Source of the DNA: IIICB1 sp035968095
GTDB taxonomy: Bacteria > Cyanobacteriota > Cyanobacteriia > Cyanobacteriales > SIO1D9
Reading direction: 5' to 3'
NCBI GenBank assembly: GCA_035968095.1
Contig: JAWQFW010000027.1
Coordinates: 1-32,707, forward strand
DNA length: 32,707 nt
Shown here piece after piece: positions 16,038-23,930 of the stretch (its first letter is position 1; every line of letters starts with the position of its first letter). The translations under genes were made by a program, and so were the position numbers. A model generated the notes under the pieces. That model searched no databases and was not told where the DNA came from. It was given only the letters and a program-made list of their open reading frames with translations.

Positions 16038-16536
16038 AAATTTGTAATTGACCCAATTTTGACAAAAAAACGGCAATTTTGAGGTCAAGCACTTTTTCAA
16101 GACTCTGGCAAATCCTCAAAAATTAAACTAAGCGCGTTCACCTACTCCAGCTAAGGAGAAAAGGTGGACGCGCTTAGGTTTTGGGATTATCTCACCTCGG
16201 GAAAAAATTTCGAGTGCGGATGTCACACCAAGCTAAAGTTGCGATTAAGATGAGAATTAAGTTAAATTTGATTAAGATAGCTGGTCAATTAAGGCATTTC
16301 GACGGTATGAAAAAAAGCTTGACAAAAAAACGATAATAATATCCAAAAATCAAAAAAACCGTTGAGACGATAAATTTTCTTCCAGAGGAGCCATTGGGTT
16401 CTGGTAGGAAAACTATTCCACTAAATTGAAAACTAGCCGGAATAGAGAGCTTAGAAGTACGTTCAGTAAGGGTAAAACTTTACCAAACATTTTCAGACAA
16501 CAATAACCATAACCATTATTTAGAGAAGAATAAGCG
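16038..16536. other. Intergenic region petH to ftsH
   Basis: 499 bp containing the petH terminator (16128-16177) and the ftsH upstream region. The 14-mer TTGACAAAAAAACG occurs twice (16059-16072 and 16319-16332). The second copy contains a perfect -35 hexamer, but no acceptable -10 lies at 16-18 nt. No small gene or known RNA was recognised. Confidence 0.55.
16128..16177 (+). terminator. petH terminator hairpin
   Basis: CTAAGCGCGTTCACCT (16128-16143) pairs with AGGTGGACGCGCTTAG (16162-16177) over 16 positions with one G-T mismatch, and a smaller CTCC/GGAG stem lies within the loop. Only a short interrupted T-run (GTTTTGG) follows, so it may act as a transcript-stabilising 3' hairpin as much as a true intrinsic terminator. 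It lies 90 bp past the petH stop. Confidence 0.7.
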
Positions 16537-18423
16537 ATGAAAATTTCCTGGAGAATAGTGCTGCTGTGGACATTACCCGCCCTGGTAATCGGGTTTTTCC
16601 TTTGGCAAGGAACCTTTGCTTCCGGTCAAGCAGAAATGGGTGGCAACACAGCTAGCACTCGAATGACTTATGGTCGCTTTTTAGAATATTTAGATGCAGG
16701 TAGAGTTACCAGCGTAGACCTTTATGAAGGTGGGAGAACAGCGATCGTCCAAGCGGTTGACCCACAGTTAGACAATCGCGTCCAAAACTTGCGTGTGGAT
16801 TTACCGACGAAAGCACCTGAGTTAATCGAAAAACTCAGAAAAGCAGATATAAGACTCGAATCTCATCCGATTCGGAACGAGGGCGCACTTTGGGGACTTT
16901 TAGGCAACTTAATCTTCCCCGTATTGTTGATTGGAGCCTTATTTTTACTTTTCCGTCGCTCTAGCAATATTCCCGGCGGTCCGGGTCAAGCAATGAATTT
17001 TGGTAAATCCCGCGCTCGTTTTCAAATGGAAGCGAAGACAGGGGTGAAATTTGATGATGTAGCCGGAATTGAGGAAGCGAAGGAAGAATTACAAGAAGTT
17101 GTGACTTTCCTGAAGCAACCAGAACGTTTTACGGCGGTTGGCGCTCGCATTCCGAAAGGAGTGTTGTTGGTCGGACCTCCGGGAACAGGTAAAACCCTCT
17201 TAGCAAAAGCGATCGCCGGAGAAGCAGGTGTACCTTTCTTTAGTATCTCTGGTTCGGAATTTGTGGAGATGTTTGTGGGTGTCGGTGCTTCTCGCGTCCG
17301 CGATTTGTTCAAAAAAGCCAAAGAAAATGCTCCTTGCTTAATCTTTATCGATGAGATTGACGCAGTTGGTCGTCAGCGTGGGGCGGGAATTGGTGGTGGT
17401 AACGACGAACGGGAACAAACCCTCAACCAGTTACTCACCGAAATGGACGGTTTTGAGGGAAATACCGGGATTATTATCATTGCGGCGACTAACCGTCCTG
17501 ACGTTTTAGATGCGGCTTTACTGCGTCCAGGACGCTTCGACAGACAAGTAATTGTTGATGCACCAGATTTGAAAGGACGAGTCGGTGTTTTAGAAGTACA
17601 CGCACGAAATAAGAAATTAGCGCCGGAAGTTTCCATTGAAGCGATCGCTCGTCGCACTCCTGGTTTTACTGGCGCAGATTTAGCTAATTTGCTCAACGAA
17701 GCGGCGATTTTAACTGCACGTCGGCGTAAAGAAGCGATTACGATGCACGAAATTGATGATGCAGTTGACCGGGTGATCGCCGGAATGGAAGGAACTCCCT
17801 TAGTTGATAGCAAAACCAAACGTTTAATTGCTTATCACGAAGTTGGTCACGCGATCGTGGGGACGCTGGTTAAAGACCACGATCCAGTGCAGAAAGTTAC
17901 CTTGATTCCGCGCGGACAAGCCCGTGGTTTGACCTGGTTTGTACCTGACGAAGAACAAGGCTTAGTTACCAGATCCCAGCTAATTGCCCGAATTGCAGGC
18001 GCTTTAGGCGGTCGCGCAGCCGAAGAAGAAATTTTCGGTCACGATGAAGTTACCACAGGTGCAGGTGGAGACTTGCAACAAGTAGCAGAAATGGCGCGAC
18101 AAATGGTGACTCGCTACGGAATGAGCGATTTGGGTCCGCTATCTTTAGAAGGACAAGGTGGAGAAGTATTTCTCGGTGGTGGTTTGATGAATCGTGCTGA
18201 GTATTCCGAAGAAATTGCGACTCGGATTGATGCTCAAATCCGCGAAATTGCTGAACGTGGTCATCAGTTGTCTCGGAAGATTGTGCGGGAGAATCGCGAA
18301 GTGATTGACCGTTTGGTGGATCTTTTAATTGAGAAGGAAACTATCGACGGTGAAGAGTTCCGTCAGATTGTGGCTGAGTACACTGAAGTTCCGGAAAAAG
18401 AGCAGTTTGTACCGCAGTTATAA
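16537..18423 (+). CDS. ftsH2: ATP-dependent zinc metalloprotease FtsH, FtsH2 type
   Basis: The 628-residue membrane AAA+ protease has TM1 at ~5-24, a lumenal/periplasmic segment, TM2 at ~110-130, then the AAA module. Walker A GPPGTGKT is at 213-220; Walker B LIFIDEIDAVG and the second region of homology ATNRPDVLDAALLRPGRFDRQ follow. The zinc motif HEVGH is at 434-438 with a likely third ligand Asp512. Sequence from MKISWRIVLLWTLP through RMTYGRFLEYLDAG to the EQFVPQL end follows Synechocystis Slr0228 (FtsH2) closely. FtsH2 forms hexamers with FtsH3 that degrade photodamaged D1 during photosystem II repair. ATG at 16537 has AGAGAAG upstream. A strong terminator closes the gene, so it appears monocistronic. 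Confidence 0.96.
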   Translation: MKISWRIVLLWTLPALVIGFFLWQGTFASGQAEMGGNTASTRMTYGRFLEYLDAGRVTSVDLYEGGRTAIVQAVDPQLDNRVQNLRVDLPTKAPELIEKLRKADIRLESHPIRNEGALWGLLGNLIFPVLLIGALFLLFRRSSNIPGGPGQAMNFGKSRARFQMEAKTGVKFDDVAGIEEAKEELQEVVTFLKQPERFTAVGARIPKGVLLVGPPGTGKTLLAKAIAGEAGVPFFSISGSEFVEMFVGVGASRVRDLFKKAKENAPCLIFIDEIDAVGRQRGAGIGGGNDEREQTLNQLLTEMDGFEGNTGIIIIAATNRPDVLDAALLRPGRFDRQVIVDAPDLKGRVGVLEVHARNKKLAPEVSIEAIARRTPGFTGADLANLLNEAAILTARRRKEAITMHEIDDAVDRVIAGMEGTPLVDSKTKRLIAYHEVGHAIVGTLVKDHDPVQKVTLIPRGQARGLTWFVPDEEQGLVTRSQLIARIAGALGGRAAEEEIFGHDEVTTGAGGDLQQVAEMARQMVTRYGMSDLGPLSLEGQGGEVFLGGGLMNRAEYSEEIATRIDAQIREIAERGHQLSRKIVRENREVIDRLVDLLIEKETIDGEEFRQIVAEYTEVPEKEQFVPQL

Positions 18424-18446
18424 GTTGGTATAATCATTCGTTAATT

Positions 18447-18475
18447 TGGAGGCGATCGCGATCGCCTCCATTTTT
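18447..18475 (+). terminator. ftsH2 terminator built from overlapping HIP1 sites
   Basis: A perfect 24-nt palindrome at 18447-18470 (TGGAGGCGATCGC joined to its mirror) is followed by TTTTTAC. Its centre is two HIP1 octamers overlapping by four bases. It folds as a 10-bp GC-rich stem with a 4-nt loop followed by a T-run, and lies 24 bp behind the ftsH2 stop. Confidence 0.85.
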
Positions 18476-18605
18476 ACTTTCATGAGGGTCGAAATTCTTC
18501 TGTTACCAACCTTCTCGAATCAAAGTTCAGCCCACCCCTTGATTTGAACCTCAAAATTGCCCAAGAAAAAGGTAAAATAAGCAAATAAATAGTAAGAAAG
18601 CAAGC

Positions 18606-19193
18606 GTGACGACAGATCGAGCCACAGAACACTCAACGAGTCGGAATCTGCCAGCGAATACGAAACTGGCAAACAGTTACTATGGTCTTTTAGGGTTACA
18701 TCCTGCTGCATCGGCGATCGAAATTCGTCGATCTTACCGACAATTGAGCAAACGCTATCACCCTGATACTACCGACTTACCCGCAGATTTAGCTACTGCC
18801 AAATTCCAACAGCTAAATGAAGCTTACGCTACTTTGAGCAATCCAGAGCGGCGATCGCTTTACGACCTCAAAATCGGTTATTCTCGTTTTCAGGTAATTC
18901 AACCACCTCCAGACTTGAACCAAGACCCTAATTCACCTGATTACCATCTTTCTAACTCAGCTTATCTCGATTCTAGCGATCGCCCCCTCTCGGAAGGGGA
19001 AATTTTTGCTTTATTTATTTTGGGGCTAACTTTTATCGCTTGTTTACTCTTAGTAATTACCATCGGCTTGACTAAAGGAGAAGGTGCATTCAAAATTCCT
19101 AACTCTACTAAGCTGAACTTAATCCCGAATCAAACAATTTCCCGATTGTACGATTCCCGAATTGTTAATAGTCAACTAGCTAAATTTTACTAA
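18606..19193 (+). CDS. Membrane-anchored J-domain (DnaJ-like) protein
   Basis: A 195-residue protein with an N-terminal J-domain at ~20-85 (YYGLLGLHPAASAIEIRRSYRQLSKRY, HPD motif, FQQLNEAYATLSNPERRSLYD), a polar linker, one membrane helix (~135-157: FALFILGLTFIACLLLVITIGL) and a short tail. The intact HPD means it can stimulate an Hsp70 ATPase; the zinc-finger and client-binding domains of true DnaJ are absent. The single C-terminal-side helix suggests recruitment of DnaK to a membrane. GTG at 18606 is the only sensible start. It is followed after 108 bp by the DUF3143 gene in the same direction and lies behind ftsH2, though separated from it by a strong terminator. Confidence 0.9.
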   Translation: MTTDRATEHSTSRNLPANTKLANSYYGLLGLHPAASAIEIRRSYRQLSKRYHPDTTDLPADLATAKFQQLNEAYATLSNPERRSLYDLKIGYSRFQVIQPPPDLNQDPNSPDYHLSNSAYLDSSDRPLSEGEIFALFILGLTFIACLLLVITIGLTKGEGAFKIPNSTKLNLIPNQTISRLYDSRIVNSQLAKFY

Positions 19194-19301
19194 GAAAAAA
19201 GCTTGCCGATCGAACTTTGTTCAAGTTTATAATTAAATTATTGATAAATTATTAGGCAATCGCTAGTAACTAAAAATTGGAAAATTAATTGCAAGAAAAA
19301 C

Positions 19302-19574
19302 ATGGCTTTACCAAGTACCGATACACCCTTGTATAACCATCCTTTGCCAGAAATTGAGCAGTGGCTAATCAATCAAGGATGCGCCCAAGACTCAAAACAG
19401 CCTCATTGCTGGCACATTGAAAAACCAGAATGGCAAGCAGAAATTTGTTTAGAAATCGAAGAAATAACCGTTCGTTATGCAAACATTGACAGCAGTAATA
19501 GAGAGATTAGCCGCTCCTTCAAATACTCTCTGAGTCGAGAAGATATTGAAGCAGCAGTATTTGGGGGACCTTAA
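19302..19574 (+). CDS. DUF3143 family protein
   Basis: A 90-residue soluble protein beginning MALPSTDTPLYNHPLPEIEQWL and ending SFKYSLSREDIEAAVFGGP, the signature text of a small family (DUF3143) found across cyanobacteria and of unknown function. It is acidic, has a His-Cys-Trp-containing central segment (HCWHIEKPEWQAE) and no membrane helix. It follows the membrane J-domain gene, so the two may be expressed together. Its stop lies only 4 bp from the stop of uppS on the other strand. ATG start at 19302. Confidence 0.88.
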   Translation: MALPSTDTPLYNHPLPEIEQWLINQGCAQDSKQPHCWHIEKPEWQAEICLEIEEITVRYANIDSSNREISRSFKYSLSREDIEAAVFGGP

Positions 19575-19578
19575 GTAA

Positions 19579-20328
19579 TTAAACTTTACCGAAACGGCGA
19601 TCGCGCTGTTGATAAGCAAGTAAAGCTTGATGAAAATCCTCACGGGTAAAATCGGGCCAAGTAGTATTAGTCACATAAATTTCCGCATAAGCCATTTGCC
19701 AAAGCAAGAAATTAGAAACCCGCATTTCCCCACTGGTACGAATCAAAAGATCCGGATGAGGAATTCCGGCAGTATAAAGATGATTTTCAAATAACTGCTC
19801 ATCGATTTGAGCAACATTAATTTCACCTTGCTCAACCTGAGCCGCGATCGCCCGACAAGCTTGTAAAATTTCCTGTCGCCCACCATAATTAGTCGCGATC
19901 GTAAATTGTACCCCCCGATTATCTTGAGTTTCTTGCATCGAGCGTTCAATTTCCTCTTGCAGCGAAAGCGGCAATTCAGTCAAATCGCCAACAAAACGAA
20001 TTTTCACATTTTCTTCCTGCATTTGTTCCAACTCACGGTGCAAAACCCTTTCAATCAGAGCCATCAAAAACTCAACTTCTTCCAAAGGACGTTGCCAATT
20101 CTCCGTAGAAAAAGCATAAGCCGTCAGTGCCGGAATCCCCCAATCTTGACAACAGCGTAACAAATCCTTCAGCGAATCCGCTCCTTGGCGATGACCCATA
20201 ATTCTCGCTAGTCCCTGGCGATTAGCCCAGCGACCATTTCCATCCATAATCACTGCCACGTGCTTAGGCAAACGATGGGGATCGAGATCTGGCGGTAACT
20301 TTGATAATAAACTTTGCTTAACAGTCAT
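19579..20328 (-). CDS. uppS: Isoprenyl transferase (undecaprenyl diphosphate synthase)
   Basis: The 249-residue cis-prenyltransferase builds the C55 lipid carrier for peptidoglycan and surface polysaccharides by adding isopentenyl units to farnesyl diphosphate. Motifs: HVAVIMDGNGRWANRQG (residues ~23-39, catalytic Asp29), GHRQGADSL, TAYAFSTENWQRP, TIATNYGGRQEI, and the PHPDLLIRTSGEMRVSNFLLWQ...AEIYVT segment near the C-terminus. All conserved regions are intact. The ATG overlaps the TGA of cdaA by 4 bp (ATGA), implying translational coupling. The gene is convergent with the DUF3143 gene, 4 bp apart, without a terminator between. Confidence 0.97.
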   Translation of the reverse strand: MTVKQSLLSKLPPDLDPHRLPKHVAVIMDGNGRWANRQGLARIMGHRQGADSLKDLLRCCQDWGIPALTAYAFSTENWQRPLEEVEFLMALIERVLHRELEQMQEENVKIRFVGDLTELPLSLQEEIERSMQETQDNRGVQFTIATNYGGRQEILQACRAIAAQVEQGEINVAQIDEQLFENHLYTAGIPHPDLLIRTSGEMRVSNFLLWQMAYAEIYVTNTTWPDFTREDFHQALLAYQQRDRRFGKV

Positions 20329-21242
20329 TTCTTTTCTTCAGAGGTCGATGACGGAAGACGAAAGAAACGTTTGAGCAGCATTTGTCCCTGAGAGCCAATT
20401 TGACGACTCAAACGACTCAAACCAGGTGCTACAGCCTCACGCTCAACAGAAGGAGAGAATCTTTCCTCTAATAGCTCTTTTAGTTTACTGCTCGTTAAAG
20501 GTCGATTCAGGTTTCTTTTCTCCGCAAGAGAAATCGAACCCGTTTCTTCTGATACCACGATACACAAACAATTTTCTACTCGTTCGGTAATTCCCATAGC
20601 AGCCCGGTGGCGAGTTCCTAGCTGTCTGGAGGCTGTACGCTCCGAAAGAGGTAAAATCACTCCAGCAGCGAAAATTCGCGAACCACGTACCACCACAGCA
20701 CCATCATGTAAAAGTGTCGAAGTTTGAAAAATTGTTTGTAGCAGTTCTTTAGAAATTTCTGCATCAAGTATAACTCCTGGCACAGAAACATCTCGCTCGT
20801 CTAGAGGTCCGCTCGTTTCGATGACGATTAGCGCACCAGTACGATTTTGGGACAATTCTTTCACCGCATCGACAATTTCATCAATTACACTATCAGGTCT
20901 GGGGATCGAGCGTAGCGACGGTTGAAACAACTGCTTAATTTCACCACGTCCAAGTTGTTCGAGGAAGCGGCGAAAGTCCGACTGAAAAATCACCGCCATT
21001 GCTACCGCCGAACCAACTACCAACTTTTCCAGCACAAAGCTTAACAGCACTAAGCCAATTCGGTTACTTACCACCGCCGCTAACATCAAAATAATTAACC
21101 CTCGAACCATCCAAAGAGTGCGGCGCTCCCCAATAATGAGCAGCACTAAATAAGTAAGGGCTAGAACAAATGCAAGATCGAGGGCGTATAGGAGCCAAGA
21201 CTGAATCCAGTCTAGGTTTGGGGTAGAACCCGACGGAGGCAT
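20325..21242 (-). CDS. cdaA: Diadenylate cyclase CdaA (c-di-AMP synthase)
   Basis: A 305-residue protein with three N-terminal membrane helices (~12-85) followed by a DAC (DisA_N) domain. It makes c-di-AMP from two ATP. The catalytic DGA (180-182, in LLHDGAVVVRG) and RHRAAMG (211-217) are present. In cyanobacteria c-di-AMP is linked to potassium and osmotic balance and night survival. The protein extends ~50 residues beyond the DAC domain with a basic end. It overlaps uppS by 4 bp; lysA lies upstream on the same strand across a 405-bp gap. No cdaR or glmM is adjacent, unlike the Firmicutes operon. ATG at 21242 has GGAG about 10 nt upstream. Confidence 0.95.
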   Translation of the reverse strand: MPPSGSTPNLDWIQSWLLYALDLAFVLALTYLVLLIIGERRTLWMVRGLIILMLAAVVSNRIGLVLLSFVLEKLVVGSAVAMAVIFQSDFRRFLEQLGRGEIKQLFQPSLRSIPRPDSVIDEIVDAVKELSQNRTGALIVIETSGPLDERDVSVPGVILDAEISKELLQTIFQTSTLLHDGAVVVRGSRIFAAGVILPLSERTASRQLGTRHRAAMGITERVENCLCIVVSEETGSISLAEKRNLNRPLTSSKLKELLEERFSPSVEREAVAPGLSRLSRQIGSQGQMLLKRFFRLPSSTSEEKK

Positions 21243-21647
21243 GAGAATTAGTTCTCCATGTTTTAGCTTAATGTGCTAAGATTTCGTGCTTGGTAATTTT
21301 CCCGATCGATAATCAATTGATTGGATAGGGACATCGACTACTGGATGAGGTTTTTGACGCTTCGGCGTTTTTTCCTGAGCAAAAGCCTCAAATCGATCTA
21401 CTTGAAAACATTTTTCAGTGTAACTGTTTAGCGTTTGGTAGCAACTTGTGAGTAACTTCAATGCTACAAGCCAGATTTGATTCCAGAATTAATTATTGAT
21501 GGGGGAAATTTGCTGACAAAACGCTGGCTGGCGATCGCTCAACTGCGATTTTTTCTGGTTTTGTTTCCAGCTAGAGCGGGCAAGTTTTGGCAACAAAGTT
21601 ACAAAAATGCTGCAATTAAACTGCCCGATGGCTAGATTGTAACGGTT
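21243..21647. other. Intergenic region lysA to cdaA
   Basis: 405 bp between two minus-strand genes. A 61-codon minus frame at 21276-21461 has no family features and is not called. A short GACGC-TTCG-GCGTT hairpin with T-run (21356-21372, reading plus) is the only structure, and no plus-strand gene ends near it. The cdaA-uppS promoter should lie here but could not be pinned. Confidence 0.5.
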
Positions 21648-23051
21648 TTAGTCACTTGGTTTTTGCTGAACTAATCTTTCTGGTAAGCGGTCTTGTTTGA
21701 TTAGGTCGGCGTAGGTTTCGCGCTGTAAAATCAAGTTAGCTTCTCCGTCACAGACAATCACTGCGGCTGGGCGAGGCAAGCGATTGTAATTAGATGCCAT
21801 GCTATAGTTATAGGCTCCCGTTGCCATGACGACAAGAATGTCTCCGGGTTGGGTAGCGGGTAATTGAGCATCTTTAATGACAATATCGCCAGATTCACAG
21901 TGTTTTCCGGCGATGGTTACTGTTTCTTCTACCGGGGCTAACATTCGGTTGGCGATCGCGGCTCGATAAACTGATTGATAGGTAATTGGACGAGGATTAT
22001 CGGACATTCCCCCATCCACAGCAATGTAGGTCCGAATTTCGGGAACTTGTTTGCGACTCCCAACAGTATAAGCGGTGACGCAAGCAGTGCCAATTAGCGA
22101 TCGCCCTGGTTCACAAATTAGTTTGGGTAAGGGCAGATTTTCTTTTTCACAAGCAGCCACAGTCGCTTGACAAACGGCTTTGACCCATTCTTCAATACTT
22201 GGGGGATCGTCGGCTTCGGTGTAACGAATTCCTAACCCACCACCGACGTTTAATTCTTGGAGTGACAACCCGATTTCGTTAGCTTGTTTAAACCACTTCA
22301 CTAACACTTCAGCTAAGTCTTGGTGAGGTTGACGCTCAAAAATTTGCGACCCAATATGAGCATGGAGTCCGATACAGTTGAGATTAGACTCTGACTTCAC
22401 GAAAGCCAAAACCTCGTCAATTTGATTCGGATCGAAGCCAAATTTACTATCCAAATGACCTGTGCGAATATACTCATGGGTATGACACTCGATCCCCGGC
22501 GTTAAGCGTAGCATCACTCGAACTGGTTCAGCCGTGCGATCGCTAACTAAATCCTGAAGTAATTCTAATTCAAGCCAATTATCGACTACAATTTTGCATC
22601 CACAGTCAAGAGCTAGTTCTAACTCGTCTACAGATTTATTATTGCCGTGAAAATAAATTTTTTCCGGGTTGACATTGGCTTGCAGGGCAGTGTAAAGTTC
22701 CCCACCAGAAACCACATCCAAACCCAAACCTTCACTTTGGGCGATCGCGCACACTGCTAGACAATTCCAGGCTTTAGAAGCATAAATCGCTAAAGCTTCC
22801 CCTGGATAATACTTTTGGAGATGATCTCGATATTGTCTACAAGCCGTCCGCAAAGTCTCTTCATCCAAAATGTAAAGAGGAGAACCAAACTGTTGCACCA
22901 ACTGAGTTACATCACAACCACCAATTTCGAGACAGTCGCGATCGTTGACTTTTGCTGTTAAAGGTAGAAGTTGTTGATTTGGTGAAATTTCGCCCTTGGG
23001 CGGTAGATACTGAATCGCTGAATTGGGTACTTTCTTTTCCGTCGATAACAT
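21648..23051 (-). CDS. lysA: Diaminopimelate decarboxylase
   Basis: The 467-residue PLP enzyme converts meso-2,6-diaminopimelate to L-lysine, the last step of the pathway. Fold type III motifs are clear: YASKAWNCLAV (Schiff-base Lys), HGNNKSVDELELAL, GLHAHIGSQI, the phosphate-binding GGGLGIRY, EPGRSLIG, and CESGDI carrying the active-site Cys from the partner subunit. The N-terminal ~45 residues form an extension before the decarboxylase fold. I use ATG 23051; TTG at 23057 would add two residues. It is divergent from rimI over ~130 bp and is the first of three same-strand genes (lysA, cdaA, uppS). Confidence 0.96.
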   Translation of the reverse strand: MLSTEKKVPNSAIQYLPPKGEISPNQQLLPLTAKVNDRDCLEIGGCDVTQLVQQFGSPLYILDEETLRTACRQYRDHLQKYYPGEALAIYASKAWNCLAVCAIAQSEGLGLDVVSGGELYTALQANVNPEKIYFHGNNKSVDELELALDCGCKIVVDNWLELELLQDLVSDRTAEPVRVMLRLTPGIECHTHEYIRTGHLDSKFGFDPNQIDEVLAFVKSESNLNCIGLHAHIGSQIFERQPHQDLAEVLVKWFKQANEIGLSLQELNVGGGLGIRYTEADDPPSIEEWVKAVCQATVAACEKENLPLPKLICEPGRSLIGTACVTAYTVGSRKQVPEIRTYIAVDGGMSDNPRPITYQSVYRAAIANRMLAPVEETVTIAGKHCESGDIVIKDAQLPATQPGDILVVMATGAYNYSMASNYNRLPRPAAVIVCDGEANLILQRETYADLIKQDRLPERLVQQKPSD

Positions 23052-23185
23052 GGTCAAATTGTTGATTTGAGTTATTTGTCTGGAGTCATTTGTCGTCTTT
23101 TCAGGAGGTTAAACTGAGGAACGAGCAATGACCAAGAACAAACCAAGCGCAAACACGCCCATGTTTCAGTGTACAATTGAGTGCT

Positions 23186-23764
23186 GTGACTTTAGCAAAA
23201 CTAAAATTATTACCTTTAACAGCAGCCAGACTACCTGCGGTTGTCGAACTGGACAAACTATGTTTAGGTGGATTGTGGACATTAGCTGGTTATGAGCGTG
23301 AATTAGCAAGTCCCAATAGCGAGTTGTTGGTTATTTCCGTACCCGCGATTTCTCAAACCAGTCAGCACCAAAATGAACAAATTGTCGGCATTGGTTGTTA
23401 CTGGCAAATTCTGGAGGAAGCACATCTGACAATTTTGGCGGTTCATCCAGATTATCAAGGTCTAGGTTTCGGAAAACTGCTGCTGTGTGCCTTACTAGCA
23501 GATGCGGTGCAACGAGGTCTGGAACGTGCCACCTTGGAGGTAAGAGCTAGTAATACGGTGGCTTTGTCTTTATATAAAAAGTTTGGCTTTACTGAAGCAG
23601 GACGCAGACGCGGTTACTACAAAGATACGAATGAAGATGCTTTGATTCTCTGGCGTAGTGGTTTAGCTTACCCGGAATTTACGGTTGAGTTAGCTCAATG
23701 GAAGCAAGAAATAGAGGCTTGTTTACAAAGTAATAACTGGCAGTTGTCTAACTCGAAAAAATAG
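23186..23764 (+). CDS. rimI: Ribosomal-protein-alanine N-acetyltransferase (RimI-like GNAT)
   Basis: A ~192-residue GNAT acetyltransferase. The acetyl-CoA loop is seen in LAVHPDYQGLGFGKLLLCALL, followed by ATLEVRASNTVALSLYKKFGFTEAGRRRGYY, which is characteristic of RimI, the enzyme that acetylates the N-terminal residue of ribosomal protein S18 and, in broader-range members, other proteins. An insertion of ~20 polar residues (ISQTSQHQNEQ) precedes the central strand. Start is uncertain: GTG at 23186 gives the usual spacing to VVELDKLC, while TTG at 23177 would add three residues; neither has a good ribosome site. It is divergent from lysA, and clpC follows 166 bp downstream. Confidence 0.87.
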   Translation: MTLAKLKLLPLTAARLPAVVELDKLCLGGLWTLAGYERELASPNSELLVISVPAISQTSQHQNEQIVGIGCYWQILEEAHLTILAVHPDYQGLGFGKLLLCALLADAVQRGLERATLEVRASNTVALSLYKKFGFTEAGRRRGYYKDTNEDALILWRSGLAYPEFTVELAQWKQEIEACLQSNNWQLSNSKK

Positions 23765-23843
23765 CACTCACAAAGGTTAGGAGAATTTAGGCGATCGCTA
23801 ATCCTCACGCTTGGGATCGGCATTTACACCATAAATATTGTCG

Positions 23844-23871
23844 GGAGACTGTTTAAAAAACGACAGTCTCC
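23844..23871. promoter_or_regulatory. 9-bp perfect inverted repeat upstream of clpC
   Basis: GGAGACTGT (23844-23852) and ACAGTCTCC (23863-23871) are exact complements around a 10-nt A-rich centre, 60 nt before the clpC ATG. No T-run follows on either strand, so it is a poor terminator. A possible extended -10 (TGTGCTAAAAT, 23881-23891) lies just after it, so the repeat would overlap the -35 area, as an operator does. The geometry (9-N10-9) recalls CIRCE (9-N9-9), but the bases do not match CIRCE. Confidence 0.5.
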
Positions 23872-23930
23872 TGAGAAGCCTGTGCTAAAATCAGCTTACA
23901 CGGGCACGCAGCAGGATATGGAAATAGACC

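Noticed and set aside
21276..21461. 61-codon minus-strand frame between lysA and cdaA
   Set aside because: No family features, no ribosome site; probably chance or leader DNA.
23844..23871. CIRCE (HrcA) operator before clpC
   Set aside because: Geometry is similar but the arms are not TTAGCACTC/GAGTGCTAA.
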